Assembly: GCA_949358305.1 (NCBI GenBank)
Contig: OX442315.1
Coordinates: 31,088,427-31,152,426 of the forward strand
Source of the DNA: Strigamia acuminata
Lineage: Eukaryota; Arthropoda; Chilopoda; Geophilomorpha; Linotaeniidae
Direction: 5' to 3'
Length of the DNA: 64,000 nt
A model generated the notes under the pieces. That model saw only the letters and a program-made list of their open reading frames with translations. It ran no database searches and was not told the origin of the DNA. Made by a program: the position numbers and the translations under genes. Below are positions 26,162-41,640 of this stretch, one piece after another. Positions within the stretch are counted from its first letter, which is position 1. Each line of letters opens with the position of its first letter.

Positions 26162-29100
26162 TGTCCAGCCTGTAATTTCTGTCAATCTGTGTTCGGGACA
26201 GTTGTAGGGAGAGGACGAGGGGTGGCAAAGGGGGTGGTGACGAATCAAGATGGAAGAGGCACCTCGCTATTTTTTCTTGCTTCCTAGACTAACCTGTTAT
26301 TAAGCCCGTGACTTGAGAAGGCGGCTAAACACAATGGACACGCTTCTACATGCCATGCCGTGTAATATTCCATAAATAAAAGACCAATTAAGTAAATTGT
26401 AAATTTATCACCTCCGTATATCAACGAATTTGTCCCCAATAGTTCCCCATCGGACTTAAAAAAGAGAAAATTCTCGAAATTTTTCCCTAATTTCGACTTT
26501 TCCACCTTTCAGATTCCGCTAGATTGTCAAACTGTCCGACTCCTCCTTTAAAAACTAAATTAAGCGGCCGTAAATATTTTTTTAAAACCTTTTAACGCCC
26601 CCATCACTAACTTTACCGTATTTAAACAATAATTCACTTCTAAATCACACAAAAAAAAATTTTTTAATAACCCGGTAACAACTTAATTGTGCTTAAATGG
26701 CACACTATATATAAAACTAATTAAAAAATAAAACCTGACTACCTGACACTAACAACCTTAAAACTTCCCTTTTTCTAAAAAAAATTTATTTTCCCAGGCC
26801 TTCAATTGAAGCGCCATACAGACAAGTTGTGTGCAAACATAAAACTCATAATAAAAACGCTCTAACTAGCAACAAACACCTGAGATTGTTTGGCTCTTAA
26901 ATTTATGGACAAATTTTAGTGCAGTGCCAACTTGATGAGCACGTGGAAGGAGGCTGGCAAAGGGGTCTGTGATGGACAGCTTTTCTTGCAATGTATACAC
27001 ACACAAAAAGCAGAGCACAAAACCAAAAAGCTTTTCTTTGCTTTGCTTTGCTCTGCTCTTCAAGAAGACACCATCTGTTCGCCCGCCTCATATCAACAAT
27101 TTTATCACCCAACAAATCAACGTGCAAACTTCCTCATTACTATTCACTTGACCCGAGCACAACGAAACACAATATATGGCCAAGTGGCAAGGCAATTTCA
27201 CCTTCAACTTTTGTTTCTCAACAAATGAAAAGATAATAAGTATGAAAAGACTTGTTTTTCTGATTATTGCTAATAATCTTATTAGGAAGTTTCAATTCAA
27301 TTCATCTTAGATTTCAGTGATAGAAATAAATAAATAAATATTATTATATACTCTGTATATCGACCTATATTTTTTGTTTCTTCTTTTTCTATCAGATAAT
27401 AGACTTTGAAAGTGCAGAGAGGAAAAAAAGGAGTGTGTGGATGAAATCTTTGTATCCATAAAAGGTAAATAGACAAAATGCATAATGCAAAGCTGGAAAA
27501 TCATGCAACAGATGTATAGTGGCGGTTGACACGGCCCCACGAGCCTAGGAGGCCCATGGAGGATGAAAAAGAAATATTTTCTTCAATAAATGTAATGTTA
27601 TTGCTGTTTATATATCTCTCTCATACAAATAAATCGATTATTTTATGTGAAATTTGGTATTTATATTTTGTTTTATATTTTTAATATTTTATCCCAAAGA
27701 AATAATATTTCTTATTTTTTACTCGAGTTGAATTAAAATCAATTGTTAACAGCATTACATTTGATTTATTTTGAATAAATATCACCCCATTGCCATGGAA
27801 ATGTTTACAAAATTAGATTCCCTCGATCAAATTTCCATTTTTTATTTTATTTTTTTTTCAAATTTTCCTTTCATTTCGTATATTTATCAAATAAAACACG
27901 TGTCGAAAATTTGCACCAAACGCAAAAACTGAAAAACATAATAAACCCACATGAAAATTACGTTAAACCAACTCAAAACGGATTACAAAGTGATAAGTGC
28001 ATCAAGATAACACTACACAGTTGGTTAGCACCCAATACCTAAAAGAAATTCCCAATCTCCAAATCGATTCCCACTCGCACAATAAATTAAAATCCACTAT
28101 CCAATCAAACAATTTACTTCCAAACCAGGTGTTTATCCAACAAAAAAAATACCTCCACTTAAAAAAACAACAACTAAAAACCAGTGACTCATTGCATTAT
28201 GGATCAACACGAGTTAAATTAGTTGTTGATTGCTCATCTAGTCACGTATCACTCAAACAACTTGAGTTTGAGGCGACCAGTAAATCACACTTTCAAACCG
28301 CCATCAGCAATCATCCAACACCTCACCTTACATCAAAAAAACACCCTGGCTTGTGACACCCCTTCCCTAACCTCCAGAGAGAAAAATTCTCCGAGTTATT
28401 AAAATTCCACAGTTTTAAATAAACCTCTTTTATGGAATTTACAAAATAATTTCTCGCACGCTTTCCCATAAGCAGATATGCGAAGAGATAAGAAAAACGC
28501 GTGCTTTTCAGACGCGAGAGAGAGAAACGAAACGCCAATCGCACTTTCAGCACGAGTATTATGAAGATTAAACGGCGTGATAAAATGAGACAGGTTCACA
28601 TGAAATGGAAGATAATTCCGAACCCCACCCTAATGACCATCAGAACGTACCACAGAAACACCCAACAACAGACCCAACACCGTTATTATCATCATCAAGA
28701 AAAATCAGAATTCACAAAGCGAGAAATGAAAACGAGAGAGAAATCACACAACTTCTCACCTGGTCGCCCCACCATTCGAAAACAATGCAAACTCAACTAA
28801 CTGTGACGCTAACGTGCCTTTTTGTTTACTTTTAAGCTTTTCAGACCCGTTTCTCGCACGTTAATAACCAACTAAGACCATAATTGTAATCTCAAGTTCC
28901 GCCAATAGGTGTCGCAGATGCAATTGGATAAATTCATTTACTTAAGTGCTCGTTTCCGTGATAAATTAATTCTACTTTTTTTTAAAAAAATTTTATTTCA
29001 ATGTCAGGTAAAAATATGTTTTTAAAAATTAATTAATTAATAATTTCCAAAAAATTTTAACACTTAATTCGAATTTTCCTTTCTTTTTTACGTTAAACAA

Positions 29101-32100
29101 TTTGAAAGCGTTGTGGCATAATCGCTCAAGCAAAAATCAGATATTACGTAAATTAATGCGCAACTTTACGCTTTCTCCTCTCGCACCAACAGTTTTCTTT
29201 GATGGCCAGTCGTGATTTACTGATGGCTAATTATGCGGGTCTTGACTCCCACCTCCTCCCCCATTTCGCTCTCCTTGAACCCAATCGACATGCGCATTTC
29301 ACCTGCCCACCAATTACATCGGTTGGCTAAAAAGGAACCCATCAAGTGGGCCGTAATCATCAAATGGATACAATTGAGACGCAGCCTCGGTTGCTTTTCC
29401 TCAAATTTGTAAAGCGAGGAGTAATTAACCCGTTGAGGCCAGGAGTCGAGGCCAAGGATCAAGTGACCACATTCGGACCTCAATCGATACACGGCCGCCC
29501 TATAACTTCATTAATCAGTGCAATGGTCAGATTGATCAACCAATCCACTTTTTTTCCCTTATTTACCGACAAAAACCATCTTATATCAAAGCTAAATAGA
29601 TAATATTGATTATTTTCATCTTCCGGCTCTTGGCAGTCAGAATTCGACCTTTTTTTTATGTCACTTTGTCAAGAATTTTCTTTAATCCGATTTTCCGTAA
29701 TCCGTGTGAAGAGTGGTTTTTCCTTGATTTTTACGTTGAAAATAAACGTAAAATTCCTCATTTCATCAAATTTATTTAACTAACGATAAATCAATCAATT
29801 TTAAACAAATTTTCCTAACATTTTAAACATAATTCCACAAACGTCTTAACCGCACTAATATACATCTCTAGCTTTGTTTACAACATAAATTCCGGCTAAA
29901 ATACACCAGAATTAGTCCATTTCTCTTTCTTTCAATACGTCCAGACAAAAAAAAAATACATAAATACTATAATCTCTCATACTTTCGTCAAAAATTAACG
30001 TCGTATCACACCCCTAAAATGCTACCTTGAAATAATAAGGACAACAAATTATTTTATGTGCATCAAAGCTCAAGTATTAATTAAACGAGCCAAATCTTGC
30101 AATCTTCAAATCAAGTATAAACCTAATTGGCGGTTATAAATTTACAGAAACAAAAAAAAAAGTCATACCGTATAAATAAAACTAATTTCACCGTAATAAA
30201 AACATACCGCCTCCCGCCCAAATAATAACTAACAATTCTTTAATATTTTCACTTCACACCGTATTTAATTCCACTCAAAAATGTCACAATCTTTCTCGCA
30301 AACCCACCAAAAGAGAGAACTTGATATGACGTAAACAGAATTACCATTCATCTTAAAAGGCGAGTGAAAATTATATTGCCATCTCAAATTCAAACACCCC
30401 ATAAAATATATCACCTCGGTCTGTAGTAAAGTCGTATTAAAAACACATCACATTAAAAATATATACGAGAAAGAGAGCGAGGGGACGCGAAGACGACGAA
30501 CAAGAAGAGAAAAAAAAATAATATTTCAAAAAGAAGGTCAAAAATAATTTAGCCCAACAAAAACACGACTGCATAATTAATTTAATTATTTTCCTTTTAA
30601 ATTGTCATATACAAAGTGTAAACAAACACAAGAAGAGAATCTATTTGCATTAATCCCGTTGCCAAATGCCTTGCAAACAGTGAGCAGGAGCAGCCAACAC
30701 GAAGGGATGATTATTTTCGGAGCACGACTTGGGAAAACAAGTCAGAAAATATTTTGGTGCACCCGCTTGCTCGCAAGGAGGAGGTTTCTATTTTAGTTTC
30801 TCAAATAACCAGAAAGAATCTCATCACTTTAGCGCACTGACAACAAACCCTCCGACATGCAACAGTTGCACAAAATGGATTCCAATTGAACCTATCAGTT
30901 TAATTGCCATTCTTGTTTGGTCATTATTTATTTTTTAGTAATAAATTATGTTTTACGAGAATTTATCTCTGTTTTTTACGTTAGAAAACGTGAAAGCAGA
31001 CATTTACAGTCCATGTTTTGCTGTAAATTTGTGTTTTCGTGCATGTAAACGCACTAACGGTTGGAAAATCGAGTTTTGACGGGGAAATAAGCGATTAATA
31101 TGGTGAAATGTTAAGTTAGCAGTGCCTTTGAATGCAGTAAAATGTTTACTTTTTACAGAAAAGATCGTGGAGTTAATCCAACTTCCGTTGTAACACATCC
31201 GGCAGCAAATACATTAGTCTTCGACTCTCAAAATTTATTTCAAACTACTCAAAACTAAAACGATAAAAAAAATTTAATCAACGAGAAAAAAAATGTAGAA
31301 ATCGAAAAAAATAAAAGAAAGTTTTTTTTTATAAAAAAAAAAAACCAAAAAAAAAAAAAAAACGACATTTGCTGAATTCCATTTCCCCCTCAACATTTCA
31401 TCACCCAAGTGACACTTTGTAATGACACTGAGCCAATTACTGGTTCAAAGTGTTAAACGGAGTCGCATTCCGAACACAATAAAATGAAGAGGCAAAAATT
31501 ACAATAGACACGAATCGGAGAAGTTTCTAAAAATAAAAAGAAAAGAAAAAAAATCAAAGCGAAAGCGAAAAACAAAAAAAAAAACAAAAAAAAAAAAACG
31601 TGAAGATTCACAACAACAAGATTTCTTTCTTCCAATCTTTTTAAAACTGATAATTAGCTGTGAGTTTGAATTTAATTAAACACTTCTTCATGGCTTTATC
31701 TCTTCTTTCCAACCAGTCTGCAATGATTTGCATTTCTCCTCCACGTATAAATTGAAGACTCCCTGCACATTTTTTCCCTCCTCAAATCCATTTCCAATTA
31801 ACTCTTCTTTACATTTTAATCTGTTCCCACTGAAGAAAACTTATTAAATAAACCTAATAACCTCAATCAACGTCACTAACAAAAGCCTATTTCAAATTAC
31901 TCTTTAATTATTTTAATAAAATAAAATTTTTTTTTACCCGACTTTAAATTAACCTTATTTCTACTTCTTGCTCACACATACAACGACGAACCAACATTTC
32001 CTTCTTTTCCCAAATTCTAACCCCCACACCCCCCAAAAAAAGAAAGAAAGAAAAAAAAAACAACCCAACAACCAACACAAACACACTTTTGATCCTCTTT

Positions 32101-35100
32101 TATCTCGTTTGTTTTTTCCTTATCAAACTCTTCCTTCTACTTTTCCAACACATTTCACAAATTTAGTGCCTTTCCCAAATAAAACATGCGAAAACTCGAC
32201 GATCCCCCTTTTTATTTCAATGTAGGAGACCAAAACCAAACAAAAAAGAAGAATCAAACCCCCTCACCATTTTTTTTAGTAAAAAAAAAAAAAAATAAAG
32301 CACCCACACTATACATTTCAAGTCTGAGCATGCGTCAAAGCATCTCCTAAAATATCCTGCAGGGCACTTGTGTCTGGCATAGTGGCAATTTTTAAAATAA
32401 TGATGTCAACTTGTGATAAATTTAGAGCTGCAACTCATAAACAACATACACCACACTATATAACAATCTGTTGCATTATGGGGGTTATTATGAGTCCCAA
32501 AACTTCCACCCTTACACCTTTCCCACCTCAGGGGGCAGCTTAACTTAAGTGCTAAAGACTTTAATTCAACACAAAAAAGTATAGAAAAAAATTCTCCCTT
32601 GATGAATCCAGTTTTGGAGGCCATTGCTCCATTTTCCCTTGACGTATGAAAAATGACACGTAGAAAAAGGGGTAAACATTTACACCTGGGGTGAAGTATG
32701 AAATAATGCTCCAAATTTTGACGTCTGTGTCCATTTTAAACCCCGAAAATTGATTAATTGCTTTCTGTATTTAATTTAAGCCTAAATTTAATTTGATTTG
32801 CAAAAAAATAAAAAAAAAATGGAAAGAATAACGTTGCAAATTGTATACACTCGCAACCAGCAATTTCCATTTTTAGGCCTATCCAATAAGAAAGAACGAT
32901 TGCCAACTGAGCTCAAACAGAGCATTTTCAACCGATTTCTTTCCAACTCGTGTAGGAGGGGGTCGGTGCGAGGAGAAGAGTGGCAATGATGCAATTTTAT
33001 GCCTTAACATTCAATGAAGGAGTATAGCAAGCAGCGTAATAGGCCATCAAAGCTTTATCTGAGTGCTCGTGTAGCAGCAGCACAAAGTCGGGTGCTGAAG
33101 GAGGAGAAAATCACTGCCGACATCACTAGTCGACATAACATCGACTGCACGCATCATCAGAACAAAACGGCTTCGACCAGACAAGAGCCGCCATTTCCCC
33201 CGCGTTTACATTTCAATAAGTGCAAATGGCGGTTGTGTTTACGTTCTCAGATTTACTATTCAACATTCCCTAAACTTCAAAGGTCATATCGAACAAAACA
33301 AAAAACAAAACAAAAAAGAAATAAATAAATAAGCCTAACCGACTTCAATAAAAATAAAAGAAATAAATATACATTTTAAAAAAAAAAAAAACATGTTTCA
33401 TCTCCTTAATCTGTTCAAGCATCAGTTTGAAAACAATCTAAATAACAAAATATAAAAAAAAAAAATTTCAAAAATCTTTCCACAAAAAAAAAAATTAATA
33501 AATAAATAAATAATAAAAATTACGGCTCACTGTCAGAATTAAATTAGAATAATTAAAAACATTTTTAACCTGGGCTAAATGAGTATAAATTTTTCACCGT
33601 TGGATCAAGTCCACAAATGAAAGTGAAATGCTTCACATTTCACACTTCTTTTCCAAACTCTTTGGCGGCTTAATGCCCTGGAACCCATGAGAATTATATG
33701 CTGGCATGAGTTTGGAACCTACCCCACCTCGCCATGCCATTCAGCCCTCGTTGGATTTGTGATTTAATGAGCCAAACTACAGGCCAAATCAACATGAAGT
33801 CACACTCGACTCAAAAACTCTTAAAACTTCCTCAAAAAACCCAAACAAACAAAAAAAAATCACCTACACGCCCAAATTTCCCCATCTTATCCTCAATCCC
33901 CACAAGTGTTAAACAAAAAAATAAAACAAAATAAAAATTATTTTTCCTCAAAAAAAAAAAAAAAAAAAAGAAAATCCAGCTGGTATTGACAAAATACACA
34001 CTTTTTCCCCCTGTCACCCTCTTCCTTCATCAAAACTGATCCAACTAAAATGTTTAGAGCATGTTTCCATCAAGCGTAAGCAGCGCAGCATTCCATCAAG
34101 CCGCTCTAGTCATACGATAAGAAGGTCCACGAAAAACATATATTGCCACTATGCATGATGAGAACTTGACATATACTAATGACACCTCCACCAAGAACTG
34201 TTCTTTCTCCAACTCCACAAAGAACCATAGCTCCTTAAAACCTCCCTCGCCCCGCTTCTCTCTCCTGACCTCACCCATCCCGTTTCCCCAAGCCAGGGTA
34301 GTAACAGGATCCCCCCCTGGCTTCCCCTCAATGACCCCAGAATGCAGCCCTTGGAGATTGCAATGCAAGATACCGATTCCTAACCAGTGACAGCAAATAC
34401 TTTCTCACCAATTGGACGAGAATAAAAACTCGACCTCCACCCACGATTTAATCACAACAGAAACCAAACTCCACTCCCTCCCTCCCTTAAAATCAATTAA
34501 ACAACTGAAATAACAAACCCCCAGTCCTCGAATAAAATAATAAACCCCCCACCCCCATCACCCAAACAATAATATATAAAAAAAATATTTTTTTTTAATT
34601 TCTTCTCTAATTTGTTTGGCAAAAAAGAAAATTATTCAAGCAGTTTATTCACCTTTGCAAGTCTAAAGAAGAAGGGGATCTAATCCATTTAAGAAGGCGT
34701 ATAACCCCTAACACTCCCCTGTTCTCATTCTCAATAGCCTTAACCCCTGTCTGGTATTATTGTCATGGTAACCACGATCAGGTTACAGCCACGTCAGCTG
34801 TTTATGTGTCCACACCTGAATATTAGACCACAGATCACGGTGTTGGCCGTGTCCAAGTGACTCGGGCTGAAAAGGGGGAAGGTTTCTGCGTCCAAAGATT
34901 GCTGATCTCTCCTTTCAAACACGGCCAAAGAACGCTCATGTACCCCCGGCCCGATGACTCTCTCTTTGCAGCTAATGGCCATGATCGGTTACCTGTCTGA
35001 TACAGCGCTAGATACAAACCACAGACGAGACAGGAGTCGACCAACACCGAACCAAGCTCAACCGTCATTTTGCTTGTAAGCTGGCATCGGGCAGTCGCTA

Positions 35101-38100
35101 ACACCTTCAATTCACACGTCCGGCTTGTAAACTCGCGAGATTATTTACATTTAGCTCTCGTTCGGTCGCTGTAAGTTTACCAATATGAAATTTCCCACCG
35201 GACGGCCACGAAATTTATTTTTCTCCACATTTTATTGCGTTTTTCAATTCGCAACAATTGTAATCATTTTCAACGTTAAGCAGATGGCGATCAATCATTT
35301 ATCTACTTATTTTTATTATTATGGCTATATAATTAGTGTTTTTATTTCCTAATGTATTTTTTTTTATGCCTATATTTCCTTTTTTGTTAAAAAAAAATAA
35401 AATTATTGCAATTTTGCAGCCGAAGAAAAAAAAATCCAAAATGGCAGTGCTGGAAATTTGTCACTTGCAACTTGTTTGTGAAAATGGTCCATTAATTCCC
35501 CCCTATCCCCCTTATGAAAACTAGTCCTTAGTGCAGCAATCTCAACTGACCTAATAATCAATAAAAATCAAGGAAACAAATTGAAATAAGTAATTTTAAG
35601 CTATGAAACATTTATAGTTTTAATTCATTTATTTATTTATTTATTTTATTTTAAAAAAAAAAATCTAGAATTAATACTTTTTTATTTTTCTTAACTTCAG
35701 CTTTCTTTATTTATCAATATTGACCAGCATTTCTCATCAATTGGTCCAATAATCACGATTTACTGTAGCCCAGATTTATAAATCACAATGGTATTGAAAA
35801 CCCTTGACAGTCTTTTCCTTCCCCTCACACACAGAACCCATAGTTGAAGAACAATTCAGTTGGTCACATTATTGCTAGAATTGACAGATCGAGAGCCCTT
35901 TTGTCATCCTACACTTGGTTAGCTATGAATTCCGCTTCCATGATATGAAAAATACTTGAGTGCAGCAGCCATTATCAATTTTCAAAAATAAATAAATAAA
36001 ATAAATAAATTTTTTTAAAAAAATAAATTCTAAATACTCCATGTTTACACGTTAAAATTAGGTCGTTGTACCCGTGCTAACGTCACAAAATGACCACAAA
36101 ATGCATCGAAAATTGGCTAAAAGTCAGTCCTCGCTCTCGACTTGAAAGATCGACACATTTTGCGTGTAATGAGCCGAGACGTGTAACCTTTGTTCCTTAA
36201 CACCGAAGTGATTACTCCGCTTAATTCCGATAACAAACGATACCCATAGCCGTTAGCTTTTAGCCCTTTCCTTCCTTAAATTCCCCACTAAATCAAACAC
36301 CCTTCAAACTTATTTCCATCTTTTACACAACAAAACCCCGAGCAAAGTCTTAACTTCCTAATCCCTCCTTCTCCCGCCAACGGGCGCCATAATGGGCCCA
36401 GGTGTTGGCGGCAATTCTGGCCAAGAAAGCCCGCCTTATCTCCAAGCACAGTCCCACCTACCAGCTCGACTCAAGATTGGCAACCTCCCTTCTCTTCAGC
36501 TTATCATATGTATTAAATTCTGCAATCGTAGGTCTTGTACTTCATTGGGCTGGCGGGCAATTCTAAGCAAACCTCCACTTACTTTACGAATTATGTTCCA
36601 TTGCTCACTTTTGACACCCACAACCGCTCTTTTAATTCACGCTACAACTTAACCACTTCTTTTTTCTCTCACAAAACTTTATCAGAATTTAACGAGCAAA
36701 ACATGCCAATTTTACACATACTCTAATTGCTCTAATACAGCGCGGGATGCCCATTCAACGCCAGTCTAAAGTCACCAAAACGACTGAATTCAAAATTGAT
36801 CAACAACACTTAAAAAAATTGCAATAAACAAAATATTTTCCCGTTTTATTCGTTTCTAATAATAAAATTTAGAAATTACTTAGCGTAATTGCACGACAAG
36901 TAGTCATAACAATCGGGAGTTTAAATTTGAAATTTAGTGGATGTAGTTCCTATTTAAGTCTAATGAAAGGAGGGAGGGGGTAAGGGAATCATAATTTAAA
37001 AAAAAAAAATCCAAAAAAAAACAATTGAACAAGTTTCTTATGACTGATGGAGCCGAAACAAGTACAATAATTTTCTACTACTATTAAATTTAATAAAACA
37101 AATTTTTCTTTATTTATGTTCACACCCCTTTAAATAGGATATAACAAAAGGAGTCGGCTTTACAATTGTCAACATACGTTTTGCATCATTCACCTGAATA
37201 ATTGCTAAATATTAAAATTCCTTTTACACAACAACCCTTCATCTGTAACCGAGTATACAAATACAAACATTTTTATATCTCCTAAACTACCTAAGATAGG
37301 TTTTCAAAAAAAAAAAAAATTTCTAAAAGATAAGAAAATTAAATTCTATCATTATCACTCAACAAACAGTAAAAACGTCGCCATTTTCCCACTGGATAAA
37401 AAAAAATTGGAAAAATTTATTTCAACACACATTAAAAAAGTGCAAAATATAAAAACATAGGTCTGTCAACGCCTATTATATTGTAACATAACTTAAATCT
37501 TAACTCAGTATCGCTGCCCTGCATATAAATAACCCTTTTAATTTAATCTAAATTGAAATCCTTTCGTGTACACAATGTCAAAATGCAGTTTTGATGTCTT
37601 GGGACATGAACTTACTTCAAAATGCAGTTGAGACTTTTTCTGACAGTTCAAAAAAAAAAACAAAATAAAAAAAAATAAAAAACAAACACATTCAAATTCC
37701 CTTTTATTGAATTTCTACTTCCGTTTTATTTTTTTTATAACCCTGTAAATTATTTCCCATTTCGATATATAATTTAAGACCACACAAGCAAAAAACAAAA
37801 AAAAAGTATATATACTTCGACATTGATTCAAAATAAATGAGTAAACTAAATTAGTACTGAAACCCTTTTTTATCCAAAAACCTCAAATATTTATGCAAAT
37901 CAAAAATCCCCAAACCCAAATAACACTCAAATAAATAAATAAAATACATTTACGGCATATTTTTCCACCAACTTAGCTCCAATTCGATTCAATCATGAGA
38001 AATTATCATCAACTACCAGATGTTGAATTTACATCTGTTTTCACAATTGAACAACTCAACTCGATGCACTCAACCCCATCAACACGAGGAAAACCCAACA

Positions 38101-40461
38101 AACAATTCCTCGAGGAAGAAAAACAAAAAAAAAAACAAAAAAAAAATACAATAAAACAAAATATCCGAAAAATTATTTTCTATTTATCAACCACATTTTG
38201 CCTTACTGTTCAATACATTTTGCATTTGCATTAAGTCACCATAGCAACCGTCGAGTACAAGAAAACTAGCATTTGCTTCAATTGAATGAGAGAACCAAGA
38301 GCAACACACGCCAGGGCAGAAAACGAGTCCAAAGCTAGTCCAATTGTGAACCGAGAATCAATAGAAGCGGCCAAGCGAGGAGACGGCAGGCCGAGAGTGG
38401 GCAGCCGACTGGGGACCCACTGGGGAATCGAGGCGAAAGGGAGAGGGCCAAGTGGCTGAACCGACAGGGCCTTTACCGGGGTCGGCCTTGTCGAAGGCGC
38501 TGCACTAACGGCAGTGTGATGGATGAAATTCAGTCCACTGAACCACAGTTGAAGAGAAAAGAAGAATTTATATTTTCAACTAACGGCTTTTATGAGAAAC
38601 TGGGGATTTTAGGCTCTTAAAAGTTAAGTTCCAACATTTTTATCTATAATAATAGACGAAAATGTAACAAAAAATATATAGAAAAATAAAAATCTATACA
38701 ATTCATTCCCAAAGAAAAAAAAGAAAAATGAAAAGAAAAGAAAATCGATGGACTATAATCTCAAACTTTCGCCTCAAGACAGTATATGCATTATACAAGT
38801 AGAACTTTGTCGCAATCATGTCGCGTCCTTTGTTATTAGCGTTCCACTTTGGTCCAACATCTACAACAAACTGATACACATACTAGAGCAGCAGCGAACA
38901 CCACCAGTCCGAAAACGACTCTTCTACTACCCCCTCCTTCCCGTGTTTGAGGTCGCGGGGCCGCAGAGCGGCGCAGCCCGCCTTGTTGGGTCGGCGGTCG
39001 CTCGGTCACTGCTTCGTTCGCGTTTTAGCGATAAGGAGAAACAGTGCCATATACATTTTTATGTTCAACTCTCGATCTGGTTTTACGTTTTACCATTTTC
39101 GAATGGGCAAGCACACTGAGTGGGAGGAATTTATAAGCACTCGGTTCATCAAGGTTAACTTGCAATTATTTCCGAGTAAAACCCGACTGAATAACACCAT
39201 TTTTTTTTTACAAATAATTCCATGGTATATCTCTAGAAATTCCCATTAAACAGAATATAAAATATCACAAATTATCTGCAATTTTCCCTCCGTAACCCCC
39301 AAAAAAATGAGCATAAAAAATAAAAATAAATATAACATTTGCATTATTTGCGATTTTTTCTTATATCCGCCAGTTCTTAATGCGAAATTAAATGTTATTA
39401 AGAAAAAAAGGTATCAAATTTTTTGGTTTTGTTTCAGATTGTTATCAATTCCGGTGAGAGTTTGAATGAGTAGGTTTATGTTACACACGGTGGGAATAAT
39501 TTATGTACTGCATGATGTATTGTAGATTTAGGATATAAATATACTGTAAACAAAATTTTCCCAATCAACAAGTCAATGCATAACACGTTGCAAAATAATT
39601 TGTAACGAGATTTAATCACAAATAACGCCACGCTAAATAAGAAAGCAAAAAAAAAAATAAAATAAATAAATAAAAATAAACACTTGAATTTAAATAAGAC
39701 GAATAAAAAAAAAAAAAGAAAAATAACCTTCGGTCACTTTTAGGCCATACTTAAAAGCATCATTACTTGGCTATAGTCCCGGCAGATTCATTAAAAAAAT
39801 ATAAAAGGAAATAGTTGGCGAGAAGAAAAAGAAATGTTAAAAAAGAAAATGAAAGAGAAGGAATAATATGATTGGAAAATGTCGCTCCCCCGCCACAGAG
39901 CATTTCGAGTGCTGTCTGTCCCCCCTCGAATATGATCATAGTCATCAAACGGTGGTGTACGATCGTGCAGTTGGCGACAGTTGCACACCAAACCACCACG
40001 CGGCGCCGAGACACCCCACAAAAAGAACCTTGAAAAATCCAGGATAAAATGGTTTCGAATAAAACTCGAGTCTATAAGCCGAAACATGTAATAAAACGGG
40101 CTGTGGAAACACAGTAGACGCACAAAACAAACTGAGGAAAATCCAAAAGCACGGTTCACGCGAGATGTATCAGCCGTACGGGAATCGGCGATCGGCCGGG
40201 CGGCTCTAGGAGCGGCCGCGGTCGGCACGTAGTGCAGCTGGTTGGCGGCTAAGAGTCGCAGCCGTAGTTGTAAGCCACTCGGATCGGAAGCGAATGGCGG
40301 AGCAGCGAGCAAGTGACGGGAGGATAAAATTAAAAGTGTTTGCGGGCGACAAGGCATTATATGAGCTGACATATTATGAACTGGCACTCTCTTAAGTTTG
40401 ACAGATGAGGATAGAGTATTGCCGGGCGTCGAGTCCCGCCTGACAGCGGGGTTAGCGCGTG

Positions 40462-40512
40462 ATGAGCAGGCAGGCAGGCAGGGCGGGCAGGCAGGCGGCA
40501 GGCAAGCAGTTA
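40462..40512. repeat. (GGCA)n short tandem repeat in a GC-rich block
   Basis: Tandem GCAG/GGCA units (GCAGGCAGGCAGGCAGGGCG and following) within the GC-rich block 40,140-40,600, about 200 bp beyond the exd exon-2 donor. Confidence 0.65.
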
Positions 40513-40606
40513 GGCGAGGCGAGACGAGCGAGACGTAGGCCGTGCTACACCCCCCTCTAGACGACTGGCCCTCAAACATGTCCGCGCTATGACACCCGTC
40601 AATTTA

Positions 40607-41148
<542 letters not shown>

Positions 41149-41499
41149 ATTTCTCAACCCACCCTGGCTCGTTCCTTCTCCAGATTTTTGCTCCGAATTA
41201 CACGACCAATTCACGGCACACAACAAATAAGACCATCCATAAAAGTCCTCGTCGTACACAGCGTAGTAAACTGCTCTTGTGTAGTAATTGAGTGTTTTGA
41301 TTGAAATACTTTTGACGGACAGCAAGCGGCTTCGGGGTGGGTTGAACGATAATGCCAGTCAAGTCAATCCGCCATAAAAGATGAGCTGAAAATGTGACGC
41401 GGAGAACGTAATTTTCCTTCTCTAGCCAATGGTAGGCCGTAGCTTGCGCTATTTTTGTGCCCAGTCTGCCTGCCAATCACAGTCAAATAATGTCAAAGA

Positions 41500-41640
41500 C
41501 CTTCACTCTAGATCCGCCTTCTTTCGTGATAAATGCTCGACGGACGTGACGTTTTTCCCTCTGCGCATGCGACGTGCGCAGCACAATGATGGCGGCCGTG
41601 TATCCGGTTCCGGCTCACACTAACAACATCACAACAATTT
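41500..41640 (-). promoter_or_regulatory. Candidate exd promoter region
   Basis: About 350-490 bp upstream of the exd ATG there is a GC-richer patch with a CRE-like GACGTGACGTTTTT, an NRF1-type TGCGCATGCGAC at 41564-41575, an ATGATGGCGGCC YY1-like motif, and an ETS/GC-type CCGGTTCCGG. A CCAAT-type GCCAATGG lies nearby at ~41426-41433. No TATA box is evident. This combination is typical of a TATA-less promoter. Motifs are read by eye and the transcription start is not determined. Confidence 0.5.

Noticed and set aside
39791-40579. 262-codon open frame on the minus strand
   Set aside because: No domain, irregular composition, ends in a Phe-rich tail from a T-rich tract; GC-rich DNA with few stops explains it. 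Kept only as a low-interest finding.
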